DNA of 64,000 nucleotides from JAKAVN01 sp963734845 (GTDB taxonomy: Bacteria; Desulfobacterota; Binatia; Binatales; Binataceae). This document shows positions 28,496-38,414 of the stretch, piece by piece. The stretch covers positions 310,001-374,000 of the forward strand of contig CAVTIS010000003.1 in the NCBI GenBank assembly GCA_963734845.1, given 5' to 3'. Numbering within the stretch: the first letter of the stretch is position 1; each line of letters opens with the position of its first letter. The notes under the pieces were generated by a model, which ran no database searches, was not told the DNA's origin, and saw nothing but the letters and a program-made list of their open reading frames with translations. The position numbers and the translations under genes were made by a program.

Positions 28496-28744
28496 TCATG
28501 ATGGTTCGCACGAAGCGTGGGAAAAAGATGGTACTCCCGTATCCGCCGCAGCCTCGCCCATTCGGATAGACGGTGCGGCCTTTACCTCCGATGCCGAAAG
28601 CGGCGCGGTGCATTGTCCGCAGAATTTGAACCCAGGCGGATTCTCGAACTGACACTTGGGACAGATCAGCGCCAGCGGGTTCGTGCACTGCCCGCAGAAC
28701 TTCATCCCCTCAGGATTCTCAAACCCGCACTTGCTGCAGCGCAT
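28496..28744 (-). pseudogene. Double zinc-ribbon N-terminus of a cyclase/ATPase gene
   Basis: ATG at 28744 opens MRCSKCGFENPEGMKFCGQC and a second ribbon ICPKCQFENPPGFKFCGQC, the same start as the zinc-ribbon adenylate cyclase at 29.3-32.9 kb. After about 50 residues the homology ends and no cyclase or AAA domain follows. It is the 5' remnant of a paralogue. Confidence 0.6.
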
Positions 28745-28765
28745 GATCCTCTATTGTCTCGCCGT

Positions 28766-28863
28766 TCAGAGGCTCAACTCGTCGAGCAGCGCCTTCGCGT
28801 CTTTCATATCGGCAGTGTCAAAGCCCTCGGTGAACCAGTTGTAGATTTCGGCCAGCATCGCCA
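28766..28863 (-). pseudogene. C-terminal end of another cyclase/AAA/TPR gene
   Basis: The minus-strand frame AMLAEIYNWFTEGFDTADMK then DAKALLDELSL and TGA (28766-28768) matches the usual last 30 residues of zinc-ribbon cyclase/AAA/TPR proteins. It lies just upstream of the zinc-ribbon remnant on the same strand, so two tandem paralogues once stood here. Confidence 0.55.
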
Positions 28864-29025
28864 CGCTTCGTCAACCCCGCCGCCGTCATTGCCCATCAAG
28901 GTCAAACGTAGTACAGAGGGCGTACCGTCTATTGCGGTAAAAAAAGTGCGCTTCTCGTTCTTTGGGTCGGAGGCCACGCGCTAATACCAAAGGGCGGCGG
29001 ACACAGACAGGATAAGGAGACGGAT

Positions 29026-29313
29026 ATGCCTCTGTACCTGATCGAGCGAAATTTCGCCGAGCAAGTGAACGCAACTCCTGAGATTGCGGCCGCGATCACC
29101 GAAGTGAACGCTAATGTTGGCATTGAATGGCTCTTCTCCTTTCTGAGCGCCGACAAGAGGAAGACCTACTGTCTCTACGAGGCGCCCAACCCGGACGCTA
29201 TCCGTGAGGCAGCGCGCAAGCTGAACCTCCCGGCCGACGTGATCGTCGAATTGGGCGAGTCCCGCGTGACGCCCGGGGCTCCGGGACTGATGACACCGAC
29301 TCGCGGCGCCTGA
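29026..29313 (+). CDS. DUF4242 family protein
   Basis: A 95-residue ferredoxin-like protein after AAGGAG, starting MPLYLIERNFAEQVNATPEI and containing WLFSFLSADKRKTYCLYEAP and LNLPADVIVEL, characteristic of DUF4242. A member of this family in Streptomyces binds nickel; the role here is unknown. It stands alone between two minus-strand remnants and is intact. Confidence 0.82.
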   Translation: MPLYLIERNFAEQVNATPEIAAAITEVNANVGIEWLFSFLSADKRKTYCLYEAPNPDAIREAARKLNLPADVIVELGESRVTPGAPGLMTPTRGA

Positions 29314-29334
29314 TCGATCGAGATCGAACGCGCG

Positions 29335-32300
29335 CTAGTGTAGCTCGGGCTTCATCTGAGCTGTCGCGGATATGATGCGTTCCTCGAGCGCGCACATCTC
29401 CAACTCGCGAGCCGTGGCAAGAGCCGCGTCGAGCAGCGCCGTCGCCTTGTCGCGATCGCCCGGGTAGCGGCGTGCGAGGAACATGGTGGCGTACTGCTCT
29501 TGGGTGCGGGCGAGCCACGGCCGCGCGTCCATGCGGGTGTTCATCGCCAATGCGTCTTCGAAATGGCGCGCCGCGTCGTCCCAGCGCTCGAGGGTGGTGG
29601 CCAATGTACCCAGGTAACGGGACAGGGCACCGTAGCAGCTTTCTGCATTGCCAATAACGACATTGCGCCCCGCGAAGGGCAGAAGAATCTTATACAGGGT
29701 GGCAGCGCGGACCTTATCTACCAGGAAAGTGCAGACCTCTACGAGGTAGGTCATGCATCCCATCCACAGGGCGTCGCGGGGAAGGTCGGCGAAGTCGTTC
29801 CGCGCCAGCTGCTCGAATGCTTCCCGCGCTTCTCGCGTGCGCCCAAGCTCACTATAGATTAGCGCTAGACCGGGTCGCCAGGCGGCCGCGGCCGTATGTT
29901 GTTGGAGGAAGTACTTAACCGCAGGTTCGATTTCCTTGAGGCGCCCATGCTCCCGGCGCAGAGTGAACATCTGCAACCCGAAAACACCAGCGGCTGTTTC
30001 CGTTTGCATACGCCGCCCAACTGCGAACGCTTGCTGGGCCAAGCGCTCGCTGTCTTCGAAACGGCCCTGCATCAAAGCCCGCATGCACTGAAATCCTGTG
30101 ACGAGGCAAACTTGGAAAGGTTCCTGGCTCTCTTCCACCAAGCGGGCGTACTCGTCGATCTCTGCGTTAACTGCCGGCATATCTCCTAGCTCTAGGAGGC
30201 AATGTACGCGCCATACGTGTGCGTCGCCCGGAGGGGCGTTCGCCACCTTGGCGAGCCGCAGCATTTCGGTAGCATTGGCTAAGCGCTGCTGCGCGTGCTC
30301 TGGCCCTGCGAGGGTGTAGTTCATCCCGCCGAGGTTGGCGGCGATCAGCGTAGGATCGTCAAAGCGCCGGGCCATTTCCAAACCTTTTTCGGCGCATACC
30401 ATGGCTCGTTGCTGGACGCCGGTGACAGCCAGCACGTGGGCCAAACTAGCTAGGGTTTTCGCCTTAAGTAGACTGTCTTCCGCCCCGAGTCTCTGCAACG
30501 CTTCCTCTAGTACGCGCACCGCAGGGGCTGCAGGAAGACTGACTGTAAATGTCAGTCGCGCGAGTTCCACCCCGGCACGGACGAGGAACTCTGTTGACCC
30601 TAGCACTTGCGCGATTTCGGCGGCCTGCAAAAACGTCTCTTGCGCCTTGAGGGATTGGCCTGCCCTCCGCTGTGCTTGACCCAGCGATAACAGCAGCGTG
30701 CAGCGCTGCGCCTCGTCGACGGGCTCCTTAGGCGTTCCCTCAAGTGGCTTGGCTAGGGCTGGTAGCAGCTCGAGTCCCTTGGCGAGATGGCCGATGGCTT
30801 CTACATTCGCCGATCGCTGAAGCGCTCGCTCACCCGCACGTTGCCAGTAGGGAATCGCCTGTGCTCGCTGTCCCGCTTCGGTAAAGTGATGCGCGATCAA
30901 CTCCGGCTGAGTCTCGACCGTTTCGGGAAATTGCGCTTCCAGGACACACGCCACTCGCTCGTGCAGAACCTTGCGGCGTTCCAGCAACGAGGAACCGGTG
31001 GCGACTTGCTGCGATAGCGCGTGCTTGAAAACGTAGGAGACATCGGACAAGGCGGGTTGCTCGTAGATGAACTCGGCGGTCTGCAGCTCGGCGAGCAGGC
31101 TGTCGAGTTCGTCGTCGGATTGTCCTGTTACTTCTCGAACCAGCCTCAGCGGAAATTCCTTGCCGACTATCGCAAGCGTCTGCAGCAGGTCTTTCTGCTC
31201 CGGCGGCAGTCGGTCGATACGCGAGGCCAGCACCGCCTGAACCGTCGATGGGATCTGAATCGTATTGAGAGATTTGGCGAGCTTGACCGCGCCGTTGCGA
31301 ACCAGCGTGCCTTGCTCAAACAACTCTTGAACGATCTCTTCGATGAAGAGGGGGTTGCCCTCCGTCTTCTCGATGATCAAGCGTTTGAGCGACGCGAGTT
31401 CGGGGCTATCATCGAGGAGCGCTTTCAACATTTCCTCGCCGGTCTCGGCGCCGAGCGGATCGAGCCGCAGTTGAGTGTAGTAGGTTTTGTTGCCCCAGTT
31501 GTGAGTGAATTCGGGCCGGTAGTTGACTAGCATCAGCACCCGCGCGGTGCCGATGGATTCGACCAGCAGGTTCAGTAACGCCTGCGACCCCTCATCGAGC
31601 CAGTGCAGGTCCTCAAATATCACGATGAGCGGCTGGTTGAGGCTTTCACGCAGCAGCAGCCGCTTGATCGCATCGAGGGTCCGGCGCCTTCGTACATCGG
31701 CACCCATCTGCGCGAGCGGGTCGTCGCCCTCCGCAACCTCGAGCAAAGTGAAGAGGTACGGCAGTGCATCTTCCAGCGCACGATCCAGCATCAGAACCTT
31801 GCCGCCAATCCTTTCACGGCGCTTGCGGACATCGTCTTCCGGAGCGAGAGCGAAATAGTTCTTGAGCAGCTCAATCAGGGGCAGGTACGCCGAGGCCTTA
31901 CCGTGCGATACCGAAAAGGCCTCGAGCGCCAGGCATCTGCCGCCCGCGATCACCTTGAACTCATAGAACAGCCGCGACTTGCCCAGCCCTGCTTCCGCGA
32001 CGACCGCGACGATTTGCCCATGACCCGACTTCGCTGAATCCAGCGCGCGCTTCATCTGCGCCAATTCGCTCTCGCGGCCGACGAACTTCGAGAGCCCTCG
32101 CTGCGCCGACGCCTGCAGCCGCGTCCGCAGCGGACCGAGACCCGTGACCTCGAACACCTCTACCGGTTCGCTGACACCCTTGATCCTGCTGGCGCCGAGG
32201 GCTTTGAGTTCGAAGTAGCCTTCAGCGAATTTCCGAACACACTCTCCCGATAACCACCGAGCCCGGTGCCGCGAGGGTCTGCAGACGCGAGGCCAGGCTG

Positions 32301-32933
32301 ACCGAATGGCCGATCGGGGTGTACTCCGTATGCGCGTCGCCGGTCTGGATGGTTCGGACCACCACTTCTCCGCTGTTGACTCCCACCCGAACCGATAACG
32401 GCGGCTGCCCCCGCTCGCGCAACTTGTCGGCGTAACGCTTGAGGTCCTCCTGCATCCTACGGGCAGCGTGCAGGGCGCGTTGTGGATGATCCTCATGCGC
32501 GATTGGAGCGCCGAACAACGCGAAGATTCCATCTCCGGTCGATTGCGCCACATAGCCCTCGTAGCGATGCACCGCGTCCATCATCAGCTTGAGCGCGGGA
32601 TCGACCAGGCGACGCGCCTCCTCCGGGTCGAGGTCCTCGAATCAACTCCATCGATCCCTTGATGTCGGCGAACAACGCGGTGACCGTTTTGCGCTCGCCC
32701 TGGAGCTTTTCTGGGTCGGGCGCCTCGGTTACGCGAACCGGCGGAGTGTCATGTTCTTTTGCTGGTGAAGCCGCCGCGATTGCACCGAGCGAGGCGCCGC
32801 ACTCACCGCAAAAACGTTTGCCCGCTGGATTATTATTGCCGCAGCTCGGACAGAGGTTCGCCAGCGGCGATCCGCAGTCACCGCAGAACCGTTTGCTGTC
32901 TGGATTCTCAGAGCCGCAGCTGGTGCAACGCAT
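29335..32933 (-). pseudogene. Zinc-ribbon / class III cyclase / AAA-ATPase / TPR regulator with two frameshifts
   Basis: From ATG at 32933: two zinc ribbons (CTSCGSENPDSKRFCGDC), then the cyclase domain with metal Asp in TALFADIKGS and, after a frameshift near 32640, QSTGDGIFALFGAP and VGVNSGEVVV. A second frameshift in a G run near 32247 leads to EGYFELKALG and the AAA domain (P-loop VAEAGLGKSRL, VIFEDLHWLDEGSQ), then TPR helices to the stop at 29335. Joined length is about 1195 residues. Such proteins are usually signal-responsive regulators or adenylate cyclases. Each frameshift is one base, so either decay or sequencing error is possible. Confidence 0.8.
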
Positions 32934-33315
32934 CGCCTTACCTGGAAAACCAAGCGACTGGCCCTTCTTCTATCACCCGGCGCCGGAAAGGGGCAGCGCG
33001 CCTGCGGAAGCACGATCGCACCACGCCCCATACCCGTTTAGGGCATAGGGCAGTGGGGTACCGGAAGAGGATATAGGGATGCGGAAACGGGGCTCTATCC
33101 ACAACACTAGGGTCGATCACTGCCTCGATAGACCATAGCAGATCCGACGCGTCAGCGACCTCGCCCAGGGTTCCTCGCCGAACGAAGGGTATGCTGCAAT
33201 CGATTGCGCACGAGCGGTTCACACGGGTGGCACAGTAACTCTTCGCCCATGATCGGCGCACCCCTGTCAGTCTTCGAAAAAATGGTCGGCAAAACCGGCT
33301 GCGGGAGGTCGAATC
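32934..33315. other. No gene seen
   Basis: About 380 bp between the divergent cyclase and SDR genes. It probably holds both promoters. Nothing else stands out. Confidence 0.5.
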
Positions 33316-34110
33316 ATGCATTTTGAGAATCAGACCGTCCTGGTGAGCGGAGCGGGACGCGGCATCGGCAAGGAGATAGCGCTCAGCTTTGCGCGCGAGG
33401 GTGCCGATATCGGCTTCGCCGACGTCAACGAGGAAACGGCGCAGGCAACGGCTAACGAAATCCGCGAGCTCGGACGCCGCGTCTTCTTCAGCCGCACCGA
33501 CGTGAGTGACTACGATCAGGTCCAACAATTCATAGCAGGTGCGGTGCGCGAGTTCGGTCGAATCGACGTGCTCATCAACAACGCCGGCATCGCGAAGCCG
33601 CAGCCGTTTTTGGAAATCACGCGCGAGAACTGGGAAGCGCATCTCCACATCCATCTTTTCGGCGCCTTCTACTGCTCGCAGGCGGCCGCGCGCGAGATGG
33701 CCAAGCGCAAGTACGGACGGATCGTGTCGCTCGCCTCGGTGGCGGGCTTCATGAGCCCAATCGATCTCGCACCATACGGCGTCGCCAAATCGGGAATTAT
33801 CGGGCTGACCCGCTCGATGGCGCTAGAGCTGGCCGATTACGGAATAACCGCCAATGCCATCGCGCCGGGACCGATCGACACTGAAATGGTGCGCGCGGCT
33901 TGGACCAAGGAAGCGCTCGAGGAACGTGCCAATCATCTGCCCATCCGCCGCCTTGGCAGGACCGAAGAGATCGCCCGCGTCGCGCTGTTCCTGGCCGCAC
34001 CCGAGTCGGGCTACATCTCCGGAGCAACCCTGGGGCTCTACGGGGGATTGGTTGCGGCCGGTGCCTACATGGTCGAAAAGTATCGTCGCCGCAAGGCCGG
34101 CCAAGTGTAA
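33316..34110 (+). CDS. Short-chain dehydrogenase/reductase
   Basis: A 264-residue classical SDR after GGGAGG. The NAD(P) motif is VSGAGRGIGKEIA, the structural motif is VLINNAGI, the catalytic Ser lies in VSLASVAG and Tyr-Lys in YGVAKSGIIG, then NAIAPGPIDTEM. The C-terminus is slightly extended (YMVEKYRRRKAGQV). FabG-like by sequence, but not in a fatty-acid cluster, so the substrate is unknown. It is one of the few intact island genes. Confidence 0.92.
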   Translation: MHFENQTVLVSGAGRGIGKEIALSFAREGADIGFADVNEETAQATANEIRELGRRVFFSRTDVSDYDQVQQFIAGAVREFGRIDVLINNAGIAKPQPFLEITRENWEAHLHIHLFGAFYCSQAAAREMAKRKYGRIVSLASVAGFMSPIDLAPYGVAKSGIIGLTRSMALELADYGITANAIAPGPIDTEMVRAAWTKEALEERANHLPIRRLGRTEEIARVALFLAAPESGYISGATLGLYGGLVAAGAYMVEKYRRRKAGQV

Positions 34111-34297
34111 AAATTGGTGCGGGCCGAACCTCTTCCTGGGACGCGCCGATGGCGGGCAATCGTAATCTGGCGCGCAGGAGTAGAGAGGGCACACGGAAAC
34201 CGCGTCCAGGCGCGAGACAAGGCGACGGGCATCATCGTCTCGCCGCCTACCGTGCTCGTCTCGAATTGGAAAGGCAGCGGCAGGGCAGGCGCGCGTA

Positions 34298-34441
34298 AAT
34301 TTCGACACCTGCAACCCAGAGCGCGACGACGACATCTTTGACGGCCCGAGCGTCGATGCGGCCATCGAAGTATCTGGCATCCCGTCGATTCGCGAAGAGC
34401 GCCGCGAAATGGCCGCGACCTTTTGGATTCATTCGGCCTAG
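34298..34441 (+). pseudogene. 3' coding fragment, family unknown
   Basis: A 47-codon frame ending in TAG at 34439-34441 reads NFDTCNPERDDDIFDGPSVD then EERREMAATFWIHSA. Codon use and residue balance look like a genuine C-terminus, but no start or upstream part is in frame. Not identified. Confidence 0.35.
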
Positions 34442-35059
34442 CGCGATATAGTTAATATCGCATGCCGCTCGAAAATGGCGGCTGCTTGGGGGCAACGACA
34501 CTGATGCCACATCGTGAGATCAACCTCGTGACGAGAAGGGTCCGTTTACTACCAGCGGAGGCGATAAGAGATCATCCTGCGCAAGAAGGTTGAGAAGCTT
34601 GCGGGCCTTCACTGAGTGCCTCGGACGCAAGTGCTCACGCGTGGAATGCGACAAGTTCGCAGTCGGTCTGAAACCCTAACGCCGTGGTCAAACCCCAAGC
34701 CCAAGCCTGAAAAAAAATCGATGACGCCTTTTACTAGATGGTCGAAGATGCTTAGACCCGGCGCGCGGCCGCTGCAAGGTGGTCTTGTGAGGCCACGCTG
34801 AGGCCATACCGTCTCACGCCGCGCACGCGCCGATAAGCCGCAGCGCCAACGGTGCCGTGCCGGATGAGCCTATCGAAATCGCGGCAAGCCTTGAGGCCGT
34901 GCGGTCATCACGCGCCAGCCACCCATGACGAGCGCGGCCCCGAGCCGCATCCTGGACTTCGAGGGGTGCCCGCCGCCAAGGGGCTGCACCCACAGGAGCA
35001 GCCGTTCGCGAGACACGATCTCGCGCGTTCGCGCTGGCGACTTCTATGACGGCTCGAGG
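34442..35059. other. Decayed sequence without a recognisable gene
   Basis: Several short open tails occur, for example a plus-strand frame ending ILRKKVEKLAGLH before a stop at about 34615. None has a start or a family I recognise. This is probably debris between the SDR and the nuclease-like genes. Confidence 0.45.
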
Positions 35060-36002
35060 GTGCGGTCGGGGAGAAACATCGCATTATACCGTCGCAGCGG
35101 AGACGAAGATGGGGATCAATACTGGAAGGTCTATTGCAATGAGAAAGATTCACCGGGGCTCTGGAAGCGTTGGTTCAAGGCGCAGTGTGTCGCGGTCGGA
35201 TGGCCACCGGGTTCCGGGTTCCGATTAGAAGGTAAAACGAACTCTGCTGGTCATTGGACGAGCGTTCGCGAGACACTGAAATGTGTAAAAGCAGGCGACA
35301 GCGTACTCGCTCAATTGCCACATAATCGTGTCGGACGGATCGGCACGGTCACACGCGCGTTCAGGGGACAGCTGGGATCCCTTAGTACGTCCGAGAAAGG
35401 ATCTGCCTCATGGAGAGATCGGTCGTCGAATTGAAGTCCGCTGGGACATGGATAATGGTCCGGACGATTCCAACACTGTAGTGGGACTGCCGGAAGAAGC
35501 GCGTTTGAATCCTGGTCAGGCACGTCGGACGATCCAGAAGCTCGATGCTCCGATCTTCAGGAGAATCGCTTCTGCAATCCAAGACGAGACAAATTGGGTT
35601 GCTCTCGGCAGTGAGTTTGTGCACGAACGATTTCTTTCAGACTTCATCGGAACTGTACCGCAGCACCTCGCCGATGAATTACAGCCATACCCATGGGATA
35701 AAATCAGGGAAAAGGTGTTCGCCAACGGTACTAGATCCGACGTACTGCTCGAAGATGAAAAAGGAATGCCAGTTGTGGTCGAGTGCAAAAATGGCGCATT
35801 GACATCTTCCAATGTTGAACAACTAATTCGTTATCTGAAGCTTGCGTGGAAGGAAACTGGGACAAGACCGCGCGGAATTCTCGTATACGGTGGTGCCCGA
35901 CGCCTGTCGAGGGATGTGAGAATGGCTCTTCGAAGAAACGGTAAGTGGCCAATCGAGGTCATGCAGTATGAACTAACTGTGAGATTTTCCGCCGGGCGCT
36001 GA
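35060..36002 (+). pseudogene. NucS-like endonuclease with N-terminal PUA/EVE-like domain, frameshifted
   Basis: A first frame from a possible GTG at 35060 reads KAQCVAVGWPPGSG and KAGDSVLAQLPHNRVGRIGT. Near 35368 the reading continues in the next frame: WDPLVRPRKDLPHGEIGRRI, then the nuclease domain with TRSDVLLEDEKGMPVVVECK (the Asp and ExK triad of PD-(D/E)xK folds) and VEQLIRYLKLAW, whose Gln and Arg-Tyr match NucS. The N-terminal part resembles EVE/PUA-type binders of modified bases; that is inference. A single-base shift separates the two domains. Confidence 0.6.
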
Positions 36003-36199
36003 GGCTCGATACGAAGAAGGGTTTCTCGTGGCGCTTCCGCGCCTGCGCGAAGACAAAAATTCAAACGACGTTGTGCGTGAAGTTCCAGCGGCCGTGGCAT
36101 AGGCTAATGTGTGGGCGATTCATCCTGATTTGGAAACGAATGGCGGCGAGTTATCGACCCTAACTTCAATATCGCACCGACGGATCAGCATTTGCCTAT

Positions 36200-36941
36200 A
36201 TGAACCAAGAAGACGTCGAACGATGGCGGCAAGCTCTTTCAGCTTATCGCTATCCTGTCGCTCGCAACCGGATTGTTGGCTTTGCCAACCGGATTGATGC
36301 AGGGGAACCGTGGTTTAACTTCCATCTGAGCAGCGGAACGCGCGACGAGACGATCGATTTCGAGCAGCGTTTTCGCTCGTTCGGACCGAAAGCGATTGAG
36401 CCCTGGTTCGAGGTGATCTTCTGGAAGCTCGCGAGTATGAGCGGTCGCGGTGAATCGAAGGCTGCACAACTGATTGAAGGCCTTCGCGCAATCAATGCAG
36501 CGGCACCGAAACTATGGAACGCCTGCGCAAACTTTGTCGGCTCTGGAAACCGAGAATCATTCGAGACGCTCCAGAGTGAATTGTTCATCGTGACCAAGAG
36601 CATCCCGGTGGCGGCGACGTTTCCAGCGTTCATGTGCCCGGCGCGGTTTCCCATGGTTGACAGCTGGATAGCGAAATGGGTCATACATTACCGGGAGGCG
36701 TATCCCGCCGAAGCGGGGCCAGCGGCTGGCCGCTCCTTCAGAGTCCTTTCTGGCGCGCAGGAAAACGACGCTCACCGTGCCGGGCGACTGGCCATTTTAC
36801 AGAGGCTGGGTCCAATTCTGCCGAACGGCGGCCAGCATTCTTACGCCGCAAACACTATTTCCGTGGCGCGCTCGCGACATCGAAATGGCTGCGTTCCACA
36901 ACGCACGTTCTGCATTACCCCTGCTTGCGCCCATCGCATGA
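36200..36941 (+). pseudogene. Hypothetical protein with one frameshift
   Basis: ATG at 36200 opens MNQEDVERWRQALSAYRYPV and continues well to VDSWIAKWVIHYREAYP. The frame shifts at about 36725-36745, after which SFLARRKTTLTVPGDWPFYR and RARDIEMAAFHNARS run to TGA at 36939-36941. The joined protein of about 246 residues is helical; I do not recognise it. It follows the NucS-like gene by about 200 bp on the same strand, so the two may form a unit. Confidence 0.5.
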
Positions 36942-36955
36942 CCAGGAGAGTCCAA

Positions 36956-37186
36956 ATGTCCTTGCAACTGCCTCATCCGGCTCAACGTTGCATCAGATAT
37001 CAGGCGAAAATAGTGGCAAAGGAGCAAAACTGCCAGATCAGAGATGATTTCCTGCGGATCGAAGCGACTCCTCAAACGGCAATTTGGCCGGCCAGGATTG
37101 CCCCCGAGGTTTTCTTTCATTGCAATGCGCTTATAAGTCGCTATTCGGCGAGTGCCTTGAATGCCGCTTGCGAGGGTTCGCTGTAG
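36956..37186 (+). CDS. Doubtful 76-residue frame
   Basis: ATG at 36956 follows AGGAGAG at good distance and opens MSLQLPHPAQRCIRYQAKIV. The 3' part overlaps a minus-strand coding fragment ending at 37141, so only one of the two can be real there. No family match. Listed because of its ribosome-binding site. Confidence 0.25.
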   Translation: MSLQLPHPAQRCIRYQAKIVAKEQNCQIRDDFLRIEATPQTAIWPARIAPEVFFHCNALISRYSASALNAACEGSL

Positions 37187-37390
37187 AATTCGATCCGAAG
37201 CTGGGATGAGGACTCGGCGCGCTCACCGGCCTGCCAGGGCACGGGCAAAGTGATCCGTGAGGAAGACTGCCAATCATCCGACGTTCAATTCGTGAGCAAC
37301 CATCGGCGGCGCACAGCGCAGATCGCGCACGTCGGTCATGACACCGCCTTGACCAGCGCGTCGTCCTGCCGGGCGCAGGACCATGACAAT
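37141..37390 (-). pseudogene. 3' remnant of an unidentified gene
   Basis: The minus-strand frame SDDWQSSSRITLPVPWQAGE continues through SQLRIEFYSEPSQAAFKALA to TAG at 37141-37143 and looks like a natural protein C-terminus. Upstream, a second frame (MTDVRDLRCAPPMVAHELNV) may be the same gene after a frameshift. Not identified. The rest of the interval to 37533 holds nothing I can support. Confidence 0.35.
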
Positions 37391-37533
37391 CTAGTCGCCG
37401 GGAAGCGCCGCGTAGTTTTCCGAATCTCAGAAAAAGCCTGCGGTGGATGGAACATCTCGCCCCGCACGATCACCCGACTCACATGAGGAGGTGACTGGTC
37501 TATTATAAACGGCGCCATCGAACACGACCCCTC

Positions 37534-38394
37534 CTAACGCGGAAGAGAGACGAAATATCGCCTCATCAGATTGGCAATGTGTTCATTTAGCCAGGGAGCA
37601 ATTTCGGGCGATGAAAGCCAGGAAGACCACAATTCAGGATAACTCATAGAGATGAATCGGGGAGAGTCCCCGCTGACCATCTCTTCGAAATGCCTTATCT
37701 CCTTGCGATGCGTAGCGAAGACAGGGAAATCGCTCGCATTTGATGGCTCCCAGAACACATACAGCAGAATAGGCGTCTTTCCTCTGTAAGACCGCGCCAA
37801 GCCGAAAGCATGCTTAATCAGTTGCGACACATCCAAATATAGAAAGTCGGAGTCTCTGCCGTCGATCAATTCCATCGCCTTGAACCACGCTCCGGAACGA
37901 CGTTCGTCACGGATCTTGTCAGAATATGCAGAGCTAAACGAAAATGAGCCGTGTTTCGCGAGGTATTCGGTACATTTGGACTCCACGCCCACGACACCTG
38001 CCTCACTTTCGCACAAGAGATCAAGGTTCGGCGATGTACCTCGGAGTCCAGTCGGACATTTCTTCTCGAAGGTAGGCTTGTTGAATCCAGTAATTCCGCC
38101 GAGGGCTAGCTTTCGGGAGCGCTCGTCCCTCTTAAACGATGCGAAGCAATTCACAGCCAATGCAGAAGATGAGTGCGCGGCTAGAAATTTGGCTTCCAGC
38201 TCGTTTCCATCCCCCTTCCTCAGATCGTCCTCGAACTGATCTCGGGAAATTCTGGGAAGAAGATTGTCGTCGATCGAACTGACATAGCCATTACTTGAAA
38301 TCGCCGTGTTCGGATTGATGAGGTGAAAACGGTCGGCTAAAGCTCGATAGGCTGTCGCTTGTACACGAGTGCTTTCTAGAGTGTGGTTTTCCAT
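37534..38394 (-). CDS. Putative PD-(D/E)xK restriction endonuclease (PGN_0703-like)
   Basis: A 286-residue protein; ATG at 38394 has AGGAGG seven bases upstream. The core reads CPTGLRGTSPNLDLLCESE (Asp125) and VVGVESKCTEYL (Glu138, Lys140), a PD-(D/E)xK site, preceded by LEAKFLAAHSSSALAVNCFA. This resembles the PGN_0703 group of putative restriction endonucleases. It follows the GIY-YIG gene by 20 bp, so the two are probably co-transcribed. No methyltransferase gene is present nearby. Confidence 0.65.
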   Translation of the reverse strand: MENHTLESTRVQATAYRALADRFHLINPNTAISSNGYVSSIDDNLLPRISRDQFEDDLRKGDGNELEAKFLAAHSSSALAVNCFASFKRDERSRKLALGGITGFNKPTFEKKCPTGLRGTSPNLDLLCESEAGVVGVESKCTEYLAKHGSFSFSSAYSDKIRDERRSGAWFKAMELIDGRDSDFLYLDVSQLIKHAFGLARSYRGKTPILLYVFWEPSNASDFPVFATHRKEIRHFEEMVSGDSPRFISMSYPELWSSWLSSPEIAPWLNEHIANLMRRYFVSLPR

Positions 38395-38414
38395 AGTTTG
38401 TCCTCCTGTAGCGG

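Noticed and set aside
32938..33654. Minus-strand frame of 238 codons antisense to the SDR
   Set aside because: It overlaps the catalytic region of an unmistakable SDR and shows no conserved features.
36956..37186. Confident small gene after the frameshifted hypothetical
   Set aside because: The ribosome-binding site is good but the 3' half overlaps a more natural minus-strand coding tail, so it is listed only at low confidence.
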